DNA from: VGSG01 sp040756375
GTDB taxonomy: Bacteria; Desulfobacterota; Desulfomonilia; Desulfomonilales; Desulfomonilaceae
Reading direction: 5' to 3'
DNA: 64,000 bases
NCBI GenBank assembly: GCA_040756375.1
Contig: JBFLZC010000016.1
Location: 50,553 to 114,552 of the forward strand
The notes under the pieces are model-generated. The model was not told where the DNA came from. It worked only from the letters and a program-made list of their open reading frames with translations, and ran no database searches. Each line of letters opens with the position of its first letter. The first letter of the stretch is position 1. A program made the position numbers and the translations under genes. Of this stretch, positions 8,914 through 17,468 are shown piece after piece.

Positions 8914-10197
8914 ATGGGAATGACGATCACTGAAAAGATACTGGCTGCACACGCAGACCTGGAAACAGTAGAACCGGGCCGGCTCATAGAAGCCCGGATC
9001 GATCTCGCATTGGCGAACGATATCACGCTCCCGCTGGCTCTGGAACCTTTCCGTCAGGCCGGCGGAACCGAAGCATTCGACCGGGAGCGCGTTGTGGTGG
9101 TTCTGGACCACTATAACCCTGCCAAAGACATCGAATCGGCCCAGATGCTCAAGAAGTGCAGGGAATTCGCACGGAAAATGGGTCTGGTGCATTTCTACGA
9201 TGTGGGGCGAATGGGGGTCGAGCACGCACTTCTTCCGGAAGAAGGTCTTGTGGTTCCTGGGGATGTGGTAATTGGTGCGGACAGCCACACGTGCACATAC
9301 GGCGCGCTGGCAGCTTTTTCCACCGGAGTGGGGAGCACCGATTTCGCGGCTGGAATGCTGACGGGCAAGAGCTGGTTCAAGGTCCCGGAAACTATGGCCT
9401 TTGAGCTGATCGGCCGGCCGGGCCCCTGGGTCATGGGCAAGGATGTAATCCTCCATATTATAGGGAAGATCGGAGTCGACGGCGCGCTCTATCGGGCTAT
9501 GGAGTTCATGGGCGAAGGCGTCCGGCGGCTGAGCATGGCGGATCGGTTCAGCATCGCCAATATGGCTGTGGAAGCCGGCGCGAAGAATGGGATATTCCCC
9601 TTTGACGAACTGACCAAGTCTTACGTGGAAGCTCATAGCTCCAAACCGTACGTGGTGTACGAGTCCGACCCCGATGCGGTCTACACGGAAAAGTTCACCA
9701 TCGACTTGGGGTCGCTCGAACCGCTGGTCGCGTTGCCGTCCAAGCCGGAAAATGTCCGTCCGGTGTCCGAGGTGAAAGGGCTCCGGGTGGATCAAGTCTT
9801 CATTGGGTCATGCACGAACGGCCGTATTGAGGACTTGCGGATCGCAGTCCATATTCTCAAGGGACATCGAGTGGCTCCCAATGTCCGAATGATCGTTATT
9901 CCGGCAACACCGAGTATTATGGCTCAGGCGATCGAAGAAGGGCTCCTGGAGGAAATTCTCCGTGCCGGAGGAGCGGTTTCCACGCCCACATGCGGGCCGT
10001 GCCTCGGGGGTCATGCCGGAGTGTTGGCAGCGGGGGAGCGTGCCGTTGCCACGACCAATCGGAACTTCGTGGGGCGGATGGGGCATTTGGAGAGCGAAGT
10101 GGTCCTGGCATCTCCTGCGGTGGCTGCCGCGACCGCGGTAATGGGGGTGCTGGCAGAGCCCCGGGAGGTGGCTTCCTGGGAGGATTTCGAGGCGTAG
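8914..10197 (+). CDS. leuC: 3-isopropylmalate/homoaconitate-type dehydratase large subunit
   Basis: The 427-aa product is the large subunit of an isopropylmalate isomerase of the shorter archaeal/HacA type. The three 4Fe-4S ligands are Cys300 in FIGSCTNGRIEDL and Cys360 and Cys363 in TCGPCLGGH. Substrate-binding segments GADSHTCTYGALAAFSTGVG and NRNFVGRMGH are intact. It should interconvert 2- and 3-isopropylmalate in leucine synthesis, or act in a related 2-hydroxyacid pathway. The small subunit (LeuD) that must complete the active site is not adjacent; a LeuB-like gene lies at 50679. GGAG sits ten bases before the ATG at 8914; a second ATG is at 8920. Confidence 0.9.
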   Translation: MGMTITEKILAAHADLETVEPGRLIEARIDLALANDITLPLALEPFRQAGGTEAFDRERVVVVLDHYNPAKDIESAQMLKKCREFARKMGLVHFYDVGRMGVEHALLPEEGLVVPGDVVIGADSHTCTYGALAAFSTGVGSTDFAAGMLTGKSWFKVPETMAFELIGRPGPWVMGKDVILHIIGKIGVDGALYRAMEFMGEGVRRLSMADRFSIANMAVEAGAKNGIFPFDELTKSYVEAHSSKPYVVYESDPDAVYTEKFTIDLGSLEPLVALPSKPENVRPVSEVKGLRVDQVFIGSCTNGRIEDLRIAVHILKGHRVAPNVRMIVIPATPSIMAQAIEEGLLEEILRAGGAVSTPTCGPCLGGHAGVLAAGERAVATTNRNFVGRMGHLESEVVLASPAVAAATAVMGVLAEPREVASWEDFEA

Positions 10198-10436
10198 GAC
10201 AGGTGGAGCGCGGAAAAATCCTCGCATTCGTGAAAAAAAAGGTTTGAATCGCGATTTTTTTTTGGTATCCTTCATGGCACCCCCAGATGGATGGTCAGTA
10301 GTTAACGGGAAAAAAATCTTGACTTCCCGTAACGGTTCTGATAACCAGAATGGGAAACGAGTCTGTTAATCTAGAATTCCAAATGCGGTTCCCCGGCGGT
10401 TTTTCCGGTGGGGCCTAATCAAAGGAGGATTTGGGT

Positions 10437-10883
10437 ATGGTTAAGAAGATGCTCGTTGTCGTCAGCGCATTGGCTCTGATGCTGGGTACGGTTGGCTTGG
10501 CCAGTGCCTTCCTGCCGGGCGTGGGCATGACCGGGGACATGATTATGATCCCCATGAAGGTTAAGACCACATTCGAGAAGAGCACCGGTCCCGCCGGCGC
10601 CAGCACCCTGATGTTGGATGGCTGCAGCCAGTACACTTCCGGTTTCTGGCCGGCAGGCCCCTGGGCAGGCACGCAGTGCGTTATGAAAGTTCAGGTTATT
10701 CCTCCCAAGTGCGTGGCTCCCGGTTACATGGGCCCCGTACAGCTGGGCGCTCCCCCGGCTCTTCCCCCTGGCTCCCAGTTGGTCAGCAACGTGGAGAGCT
10801 ATCAGGTTACTTCTCCGGGATGCAATCCCTGTGTAGAAGGCGGCCTGAAGTACGAAATGGTAAAGAAGCAGGTCGTGAAGTAA
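10437..10883 (+). CDS. small exported protein of unknown function
   Basis: The 148-aa product starts with a clear signal peptide (residues 1-23, ending GLASA). The mature part is rich in Gly and Pro and has six cysteines, including a C-x2-C pair near the end (GCNPCVEGG). I do not recognise a family. The start is the ATG at 10437, eight bases after a perfect AAAGGAGG; an in-frame TTG at 10431 is too close to that site. A strong terminator follows at 10918, so it is a single-gene unit. Strong signals suggest high expression. Confidence 0.8.
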   Translation: MVKKMLVVVSALALMLGTVGLASAFLPGVGMTGDMIMIPMKVKTTFEKSTGPAGASTLMLDGCSQYTSGFWPAGPWAGTQCVMKVQVIPPKCVAPGYMGPVQLGAPPALPPGSQLVSNVESYQVTSPGCNPCVEGGLKYEMVKKQVVK

Positions 10884-10917
10884 TCACCGACCCATTGCTC
10901 GACATAAAAGAACGACC

Positions 10918-10949
10918 AAAGACCGGGGACGTGTCCCCGGTCTTTTTTT
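10918..10949 (+). terminator. rho-independent terminator
   Basis: A GC-rich stem GACCGGGGA/TCCCCGGTC with a four-base loop is followed by seven T. It ends the transcript of the small exported protein gene at 10437-10883. Confidence 0.93.
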
Positions 10950-11040
10950 GTGTTAAATAAGAAGGTTCTGGTGAACCGGCCGCGGTTCGGCGCGCTTCCT
11001 CCGATCAGTCTCATAATTTTCCAGGCCTGGAGGCAGGTCA

Positions 11041-12585
11041 ATGAAGACTTCCAACTACGTTTTGATCCTCGATTACGGGTCCCAGTATACGCAGCTCATT
11101 GCCCGCAGGGTAAGGGAAGCCCGCGTTTATTCAGAGATCCATCCTTTTGATCGAGGCTTGGAAGTCGCGCAGCGGAAGAGGCCTGGGGCGATCATTTTGT
11201 CAGGAGGGCCGGCTTCCATCTACAAGGAGAGCTCGCCCTGGCTGGAACCTGAACTCCTAGATCTGCAATTACCTGTTCTGGGGATCTGCTACGGCCTGCA
11301 AGCCATCGCGCATACGCTCGGGGGCCTGGTGGAAGCCGCGCCGGAGCGTGAGTACGGAAGGGCCGTTCTCACCAGCATCAGGCCGGACTCTCTGCTGCTG
11401 CAAGGCGTCACGGAAGGCGCGCAGGTCTGGATGAGTCATGGGGACAAAGTGGTGAGGCTGCCGGACAAGTTCCGTGTCTCCGCAAGCACCTCCGACGCAG
11501 AAGCAGCCGCGTTTGAAAGCGAAGATCAGCGCATCACAGGCGTGCAATTCCATCCCGAAGTGGTCCATACGCCCCAGGGCGAAACGATCATCCGGAATTT
11601 CCTTTTTCGGATCGCAAACCTGAAGCCTGAGTGGACCATGGCCTCCTTCATTGACTCCACAGTTCAGGAGGTGCGTGAACGGGTCGGGCAGGACCAGGTG
11701 GTGGCCGCGCTCTCCGGCGGAGTAGATTCATCGGTGATGGTGGCGCTGCTTCACCGTGCGATCGGTAATCAGCTTCACCCGGTCTTTGTCAACAACGGCC
11801 TGCTGCGGAAGAACGAGGCCGTGGAAGTGCTCGCCACCTTCCAGCAGCTTGGAATCAAGCTAGACTACGTGGATGCCTCAAAGAGATTCCTGCAGAAGCT
11901 GGCAGGCGTGACGGATCCCGAGCAGAAAAGAAAGATAATCGGTGAGGAATTCATTCGAGTTTTCGAAGAAGAAGCGGATAAGATCCCGCAGGTCAAATTC
12001 CTTGCCCAGGGAACCCTTTATCCGGATGTGATAGAGAGCGTTTCGGCAAAAGGAGGTCCCTCAGCCACAATCAAGAGCCATCACAACGTGGGCGGACTGC
12101 CGGAGATCATGCACCTGGAGCTCATTGAGCCACTCAGGGAGCTCTTTAAGGACGAAGTGCGGGAACTCGGCACACAAATTGGCCTTCCCGAGGAAATCGT
12201 CTGGCGCCATCCGTTCCCCGGACCTGGCCTGGCCGTGCGCATTCTGGGTGAGGTGAGCGAAGAAAAGATCGCAGTCCTTCAGGAAGCTGACGCGATCGCA
12301 ATGAACGAAATCAGGGTCGCGGGCCTGTATAGGGGCATCTGGCAGGCCTTCGTGGTGCTGCTGCCTGTTCAGTCCGTGGGGGTCATGGGCGACGAACGCA
12401 CGTACGAATACGTTGCAGCCCTAAGAGCTGTGGACGCCCGAGACGGCATGACCGCCGACTGGTCTCGAATACCGCATGAGGTGCTTTCCAGGATTTCCAA
12501 CCGCATCATCAACGAGGTGCGCGGCATCAACAGGGTCGTGTACGATATATCTTCAAAACCCCCCAGCACCATCGAATGGGAATGA
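11041..12585 (+). CDS. guaA: GMP synthase (glutamine-hydrolysing)
   Basis: The 514-aa enzyme converts XMP to GMP using glutamine and ATP, the last step of guanine nucleotide synthesis. The class I amidotransferase domain (1-190) has the triad Cys83 (GICYG), His171 and Glu173 (QFHPEVVH). The ATP pyrophosphatase domain has the P-loop LSGGVDSS at about 225-231, and the dimerisation domain ends PPSTIEWE, the standard C-terminus. Length matches the family. GGAGG lies seven bases before the ATG. No guaB is next to it. Confidence 0.98.
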   Translation: MKTSNYVLILDYGSQYTQLIARRVREARVYSEIHPFDRGLEVAQRKRPGAIILSGGPASIYKESSPWLEPELLDLQLPVLGICYGLQAIAHTLGGLVEAAPEREYGRAVLTSIRPDSLLLQGVTEGAQVWMSHGDKVVRLPDKFRVSASTSDAEAAAFESEDQRITGVQFHPEVVHTPQGETIIRNFLFRIANLKPEWTMASFIDSTVQEVRERVGQDQVVAALSGGVDSSVMVALLHRAIGNQLHPVFVNNGLLRKNEAVEVLATFQQLGIKLDYVDASKRFLQKLAGVTDPEQKRKIIGEEFIRVFEEEADKIPQVKFLAQGTLYPDVIESVSAKGGPSATIKSHHNVGGLPEIMHLELIEPLRELFKDEVRELGTQIGLPEEIVWRHPFPGPGLAVRILGEVSEEKIAVLQEADAIAMNEIRVAGLYRGIWQAFVVLLPVQSVGVMGDERTYEYVAALRAVDARDGMTADWSRIPHEVLSRISNRIINEVRGINRVVYDISSKPPSTIEWE

Positions 12586-12660
12586 GCCCCATTCCGTCCG
12601 AATCTATCAGCGAGTAAGTGTTCGCTACCTGGAAAATCCGGGGCGATCCCTCGTCATCGC

Positions 12661-12825
12661 TTAAGCATTGCGCACGAGTCTTTGAATGTAGGACTTGAGC
12701 TTTTCCATTTTGTCCGGAGGAAGGTCATTAATGATCTTTTTCAATTCCTCGTACTTGGGCTCGTCCCTCAGGTTCCTGTAAGGTCGGCCTCTCGTTTTGG
12801 CTCCGGACGCCTCGTAATTCTGCAT
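12661..12825 (-). CDS. 54-aa small protein, unknown function
   Basis: A short basic protein with charged helices (EPKYEELKKIINDLPPDKME). The ATG at 12825 has an AGGAG site seven bases upstream, and the open frame upstream of it looks non-coding. It is convergent with guaA. No family is recognised; the ribosome site and helical composition make it a plausible real gene. Confidence 0.6.
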   Translation of the reverse strand: MQNYEASGAKTRGRPYRNLRDEPKYEELKKIINDLPPDKMEKLKSYIQRLVRNA

Positions 12826-13348
12826 TCTGTGTCTCCTTACAAACTGGTTCGATCCGGTTGCCGCAAGGATCGACCTGCTCATAGTCCACAGAGAGGTGCT
12901 TGTCAACTTGAAAAGGGGCTTGTACAAGGGACGCTGAGACCGGGGAATTGGGAACCTTGGCGCGGCAGGGCGACCGGCACTGTGTGACGCGCGAGTGGAA
13001 ATCAGGGGGTAGAACCCCTTTTTTTCGGTCGAGACACTCCCCATATATTTACCTTCTATAACAAGCTGTTGACTCTCTAACATCATATTGTTTATGCGGT
13101 CCGCGCGCACCCCGGCGATCAACCGTCCGAACTGCGACGCGCGAGAAGTGCCTAGGCGAAAAGCGCCTCTTCCAAAGCGACCAATGGTCTGATCTCAGTG
13201 TTGCCACAACACCGCGTCATATGGCCGGATATCCCGTGGAGTGCTTTACCTTTACGATAAGACACATTAAGTATCATAGCTAATATTTGTATTTGACAGG
13301 ATAAATCAGATTTGCTAAGGACTGCCGAGACTTCGGACTGAGGTAAGC
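12826..13348. other. intergenic region between divergent genes
   Basis: About 520 bases separate the 54-aa gene and the large membrane protein gene. TTGACA at 13293-13298 is a possible -35 box for the latter, but no good -10 box sits at the right distance. I see no gene, tRNA or strong hairpin. Confidence 0.4.
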
Positions 13349-14869
13349 ATGTTCTCTAAACTCTCCCGACGCTCGACAGACGTGGTGAAGTTGCCAAACC
13401 ATATTCTCCTGTACGGAATCGTGTTGGCCAGTGTCGGCGTACTGGTTGCTCTCGGGTCTGTAACTCGGCTCTATGAGTTACGGGAGTTCTTTCCTCTGCG
13501 GCTGCCTGAGCAAGTAAACGAGTTTATCCTCAACTACATCCCTTTCATCCTGGGAACGTTTCTTACCACGGTGGCCGCTCTGGCAGGGCTCATCGTGGGA
13601 GTGAACTGGGCGGTAACAGGGCTGCGTGAGGTTTCGCGCCTGCGGATCGCTCTGCAATGGGCCGGAGATTACCATGAGCCGGAGACTGTTTCTCTGGGAT
13701 TGAAAGAAGGCAGAATGCGGTCCTATGACCACGCGCCGTCGCTTCTCTTCTATTTCCTTGGCAAGTTCTGGTCCAGAGCGCGGTTTATCTCTCAGATCTC
13801 TGGAGAAAACGTTCGGCGGAACATCAGCTTCATCTGGAAGGCGCTCTTCATTGGAATAGCCGTGCATTTCTTCTTCAAGTTCCTGGACATTCTTCCCGGG
13901 TATCTAGGGCAGTGGGGGCTGGGTAGCGACTATGTGCTGCCGTCGCCCATCCCGTTCTACAATCTGCTTTTGCTTGTCTGTGTGCTCAAGTTCATGCTCG
14001 CGGTAAGTCTGGTGCCTCTTAAGAAACCGAGCACCGGGAGAGAAATGGATTCGATGATCGTGGAGGGAAAAGGCCATCCTTCCGTGTTTTTCGCCATGTT
14101 GGAAGAAGGCTCCAAGATATTCGCTCACAAGACCTTCCCCAACCGGATTTCCCGATCTCGACCGGTCATGTGCCAGGATGGGGAAACCATGATCGGGACC
14201 TTGATAGAGAGTTTCCCCGAGCACTTGCGGACTTCGGCCAGACCTGCGGCGCTTCTAGGCTTGCTGCTCGGTTCGGCCATGGTGCTCATCGGGTTCCTAC
14301 AGATCATTCTGGTGCAGTATCCTACGTTTTCGGTAAGTTATGGGGATTTCTTTCGGCTCTACTTCTTCGGCCTCCTCATGGACATCATCCTGAATGTGTT
14401 GGTGATTGTGTTCGGCAAGGGTTTCTTGGACCAGGCCCGTGACTTGATGGCTGTGTATCGTTTCAGATCGAGCCTCGTATATGTGGAGGCCAAAGGTGAT
14501 TTTGAGAAAAAGGTCTTGCCGGACCTCAGAGGTATCGTGTCGCCGGAACGACTTTTTGATCCTCTGGTCCCCTGTGCGTTTAATGTCCGATACTTTTCTG
14601 CCGAGGCGGTTTCGGACGCGGTGACGCCGGAAGGCGTCCGAGAACTCGTAGCCCTGGAAACCTCCGGCCGCCTGGCGAAAGATGTGTCGAAGCTCAAGTA
14701 TCTCCCCTTCCAGATCGATTTCCGAGAAAGATATCCGTCTGCCTGGATATCCCACGATTCAGATCCTCAGGACGGGCAGGAACCGGACGTCATCCAGGTG
14801 GGCGAAGACCCCGATGCGAACGGCGAACTGCCTGCGGCCAGTGAAGCTGCGTCATCAGGGTCGGCCTGA
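13349..14869 (+). CDS. large integral membrane protein, unknown function
   Basis: The 506-aa protein has about six hydrophobic segments (near residues 17-38, 62-93, 155-185, 200-223, 300-323 and 330-355), with a soluble stretch between the fourth and fifth and a C-terminal soluble domain of about 150 residues ending in an acidic Gln/Glu/Ala-rich tail. I recognise no catalytic motif or family. GAGG lies six bases before the ATG. It stands alone; the next gene is 500 bases away. A membrane scaffold or transport-related role is possible but not supported by sequence. Confidence 0.75.
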   Translation: MFSKLSRRSTDVVKLPNHILLYGIVLASVGVLVALGSVTRLYELREFFPLRLPEQVNEFILNYIPFILGTFLTTVAALAGLIVGVNWAVTGLREVSRLRIALQWAGDYHEPETVSLGLKEGRMRSYDHAPSLLFYFLGKFWSRARFISQISGENVRRNISFIWKALFIGIAVHFFFKFLDILPGYLGQWGLGSDYVLPSPIPFYNLLLLVCVLKFMLAVSLVPLKKPSTGREMDSMIVEGKGHPSVFFAMLEEGSKIFAHKTFPNRISRSRPVMCQDGETMIGTLIESFPEHLRTSARPAALLGLLLGSAMVLIGFLQIILVQYPTFSVSYGDFFRLYFFGLLMDIILNVLVIVFGKGFLDQARDLMAVYRFRSSLVYVEAKGDFEKKVLPDLRGIVSPERLFDPLVPCAFNVRYFSAEAVSDAVTPEGVRELVALETSGRLAKDVSKLKYLPFQIDFRERYPSAWISHDSDPQDGQEPDVIQVGEDPDANGELPAASEAASSGSA

Positions 14870-15367
14870 TATTGGTGCGCTTTCAGGCAAGAAAGATGGC
14901 GAAGATCTTCTCGTAAAGAAGTTCTTCCCGGCACTTCGCGTCTTTGAAAACGCATTTGCGTCCGCCCTACCATCGTTGGATACGTGAAATCCCGGGATGG
15001 AGCATATTCTGGACATCCACTTGACTTCATTGAGGAAAACTATCGGGCGTCTCCTGCCTGGATCGTAGTCTCAGCGTTTAGCGCTTGAATCTAACAGCAG
15101 AAATTGATATAAACGAGACAACTCCCTGGATATGCCGGGGAAACAATGCGATCATAGAAGGCATACGGGCAGGCGGAGAGATTGATTCACAGCGAGAAGC
15201 CGCACCAAAGCAGAGTCCGGATATCGGGAGGCGGGCGGGATTCCCGAAGCACATGGAGCCGGACAGCTCTCCCTCTCTCGGATGTTCCGTCACGTACCGT
15301 TTCCTTTCTTAGGGCGGGCAGAGCATTTGAAGGCTCTAGCCTGCTTCTCCGACCCTGAGGTGATCAG
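14870..15367. other. intergenic region, nothing recognised
   Basis: Nearly 500 bases between two plus-strand genes. Short open frames exist on both strands, but none has a ribosome site with protein-like composition. No terminator or repeat family seen elsewhere in the window is present. Confidence 0.4.
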
Positions 15368-17212
15368 ATGAAACCTGTGATCCTTCGCGTAAGCTTGGTG
15401 GCTCTCGCCATTCTATTCGTCTGCGTTGCTCTTCCGAGTTTCGGCGAAGACTATCTCGTGATTAAGAAGAAGGACGGCGAAACCCAGAGGGTACCTCTGA
15501 AATTCTCGCCGGACGATATCGAGTCACTGAAAGTCGAAGCAGGGCCGACACGAGGAAAGGCACCCGCCACCCCTGGGGCGGAGGATGAACCCGCAGCTCG
15601 TGAGCCCCGCAAGAGGGTAGAAGAGGACAAAGCCGCGCCGTCTGAGCCCATGATTCCGATGCGCGAACCACGCGCGACCACACCCCTCATGACCCGGCCG
15701 GACACAGAGGGGACGCGGCCACTCGATGCGGAACCGCGACGCCCTACAGCGCCTTCCGGCCCGCGCAAATCTTTGACCCGCGCACCCGCGCCTACCCCGC
15801 CGGCAGATGCAACAGGAATAGGAACGTTCACCGTGAACGTGTACAAGTTGCCGGAGAATGTGCGGGCTCTACCGGATTTCAGCGCGTTTCGTCCTGTCGA
15901 AGTGATCACTGCGGACCAAATCAACCTGCATCCTGGCGCAGGTGGAGGAATTCCCACGGGTTTGCCTGAGGACACCAAAGGGCTGGGCATGAGGTTCATT
16001 GGCGTGTTTCAGGTGTCCGGAGAAGGCATCTTCCAGTGGCGGGTGAACGCGAAGGATGGCGTACGGCTGCACGTGGACGACAAAACCATCGTTGAGATCG
16101 ACGGCGTTCATCCGGCAGTGGCCAAAACCGGGTACATTCATCTGGCCGAAGGAGTCCACGTCATAGTGCTGGACAGCTTCAATTCCAGCGGGCCGCCGGT
16201 ATTGCAGCTTTTCGTAACCCCACCGCTGGGTTCGGAAGAGGTCTTCAGCATCAGGAAAGGTCTGGCAGGCTGGAAGGAGCCGAGCAAGCCCTATGATGTG
16301 CTCTGGGGTCAGGTCTACTTCGTGCCCAAGGGCAAGTATCCTGCCGGTCCGGACCTGAGCAAGATGAGCCCCATAGGTCGCCTCATTGCGCCTGAGCTGC
16401 GAATTTCAGACGGCCAGACGCTCGCAGGACTGCCGGGACGCAAAGATATGGTTGCAGTTCGATACGAGGGATACTTCACCGTGCAGGGAGCCGGAGTATT
16501 TGCCTTTCGGCTCGTAGCGGACGAATACGCGAGCCTCAGCATTGGAAAGGACGAAATCGTCAGAGTCGTGGGAGGCACAAAGGGCAGCCCTGAAGGGAGA
16601 CTCGGCTGGGCCTTTCTCCAGGAAGGGAGCTATCCCATTACGGTGACCTACTTCCACCCCACGGGCGAGCCGCGGCTGGAACTCTTCGTTACGCAACCCA
16701 AACAACAGGAACAGGTCTTTTCACCCTCGCAAGCGCTTGTGGGCTATGCATCCGACACGGGCAAGATGAGCCAGGTCCCGTGCTTTGTCTACTTCCTCAA
16801 AGCCGGAACCAACAAGATCCCCAATTTCAACCAGATGACGCCATCAGGGATGTTCTTTGTGGACGCGATCGATTTCCCTATAGACCGCGGGTCCCGGGAA
16901 TTCCCCGGAGTCCCGAGGCGGGAAGATTGGCTCGGACTGAGGTTCTACGTGAAATTCTCCCTCTCTGACGAGGAGAAGGGGACATACAAATTCCGTCTGG
17001 TCGCGGAAGACGGGGCCCGACTCATTGTGGGCAAGAACCTCGTGGTCAACGCGGAGGGCTTTCAGAGGCGACAGGAAAAGACCGGAACCGTTAACCTGGA
17101 ACCCGGTACCCATGAGATGTTCGTAGACTACTACCAGACCACCGGTCCCAACGGCATCCAACTCTTTATCACCCCGCCCGGAGGCGAAGAGAAGATTTTT
17201 GCATTCCAATAA
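15368..17212 (+). CDS. exported protein with three PA14-like repeats
   Basis: The 614-aa product has a signal peptide (1-26), a disordered Pro/Arg/Glu-rich linker (about 60-148) and three tandem domains of about 140 residues (154-297, 314-453, 472-612). Each domain has the same order: V(Y)-K/P start, a G-L-x-G/P-R turn, a LG(M/L)RF or VAVRYEG strand, FxxRLVAxDG, a GxxxLxEGxH/Y strand, and a close of L-Q/E-L-F-V-T-x-P followed by V-F. This is like PA14 beta-barrel domains, which bind sugars or occur in adhesins and glycosidases. No enzyme domain is present. GAGGTGATC precedes the ATG. Probably periplasmic or surface-exposed. Confidence 0.8.
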   Translation: MKPVILRVSLVALAILFVCVALPSFGEDYLVIKKKDGETQRVPLKFSPDDIESLKVEAGPTRGKAPATPGAEDEPAAREPRKRVEEDKAAPSEPMIPMREPRATTPLMTRPDTEGTRPLDAEPRRPTAPSGPRKSLTRAPAPTPPADATGIGTFTVNVYKLPENVRALPDFSAFRPVEVITADQINLHPGAGGGIPTGLPEDTKGLGMRFIGVFQVSGEGIFQWRVNAKDGVRLHVDDKTIVEIDGVHPAVAKTGYIHLAEGVHVIVLDSFNSSGPPVLQLFVTPPLGSEEVFSIRKGLAGWKEPSKPYDVLWGQVYFVPKGKYPAGPDLSKMSPIGRLIAPELRISDGQTLAGLPGRKDMVAVRYEGYFTVQGAGVFAFRLVADEYASLSIGKDEIVRVVGGTKGSPEGRLGWAFLQEGSYPITVTYFHPTGEPRLELFVTQPKQQEQVFSPSQALVGYASDTGKMSQVPCFVYFLKAGTNKIPNFNQMTPSGMFFVDAIDFPIDRGSREFPGVPRREDWLGLRFYVKFSLSDEEKGTYKFRLVAEDGARLIVGKNLVVNAEGFQRRQEKTGTVNLEPGTHEMFVDYYQTTGPNGIQLFITPPGGEEKIFAFQ

Positions 17213-17468
17213 CAACAGCCGCACCTGAGAGCGCTTGACGCTCGCTCGTGCGACTTGCTTCAAGATCCCTCAATCCCTGTGTCGAAGGTTTTGGGGGATT
17301 TTGCATTATAGGGGCTGTAAAGAGAGAAATTGACCGAAGATCCGATCCTAATGTATAGTACTTACATCGCTTACCAAAAGGAATGTGCCGTCTGCGGGGG
17401 GAATGATTAGGCAGAAACGCAGGTCTGCCTTCACCACCATCCAATGGTCGAATCTCCGGGGGGAAAGA

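Noticed and set aside
10234..10262. A-run and T-run flanking AATCGCGATT after the leuC-like gene
   Set aside because: The only stem would be A-T pairs with a self-complementary core; too weak to call a terminator.
13293..13320. TTGACA upstream of the large membrane protein gene
   Set aside because: No acceptable -10 box at 16-18 bases, so I do not list it as a promoter.
15085..15312. 75-codon plus-strand frame upstream of the PA14-like gene
   Set aside because: No ribosome site, no plausible fold, and it overlaps an equally open minus-strand frame.
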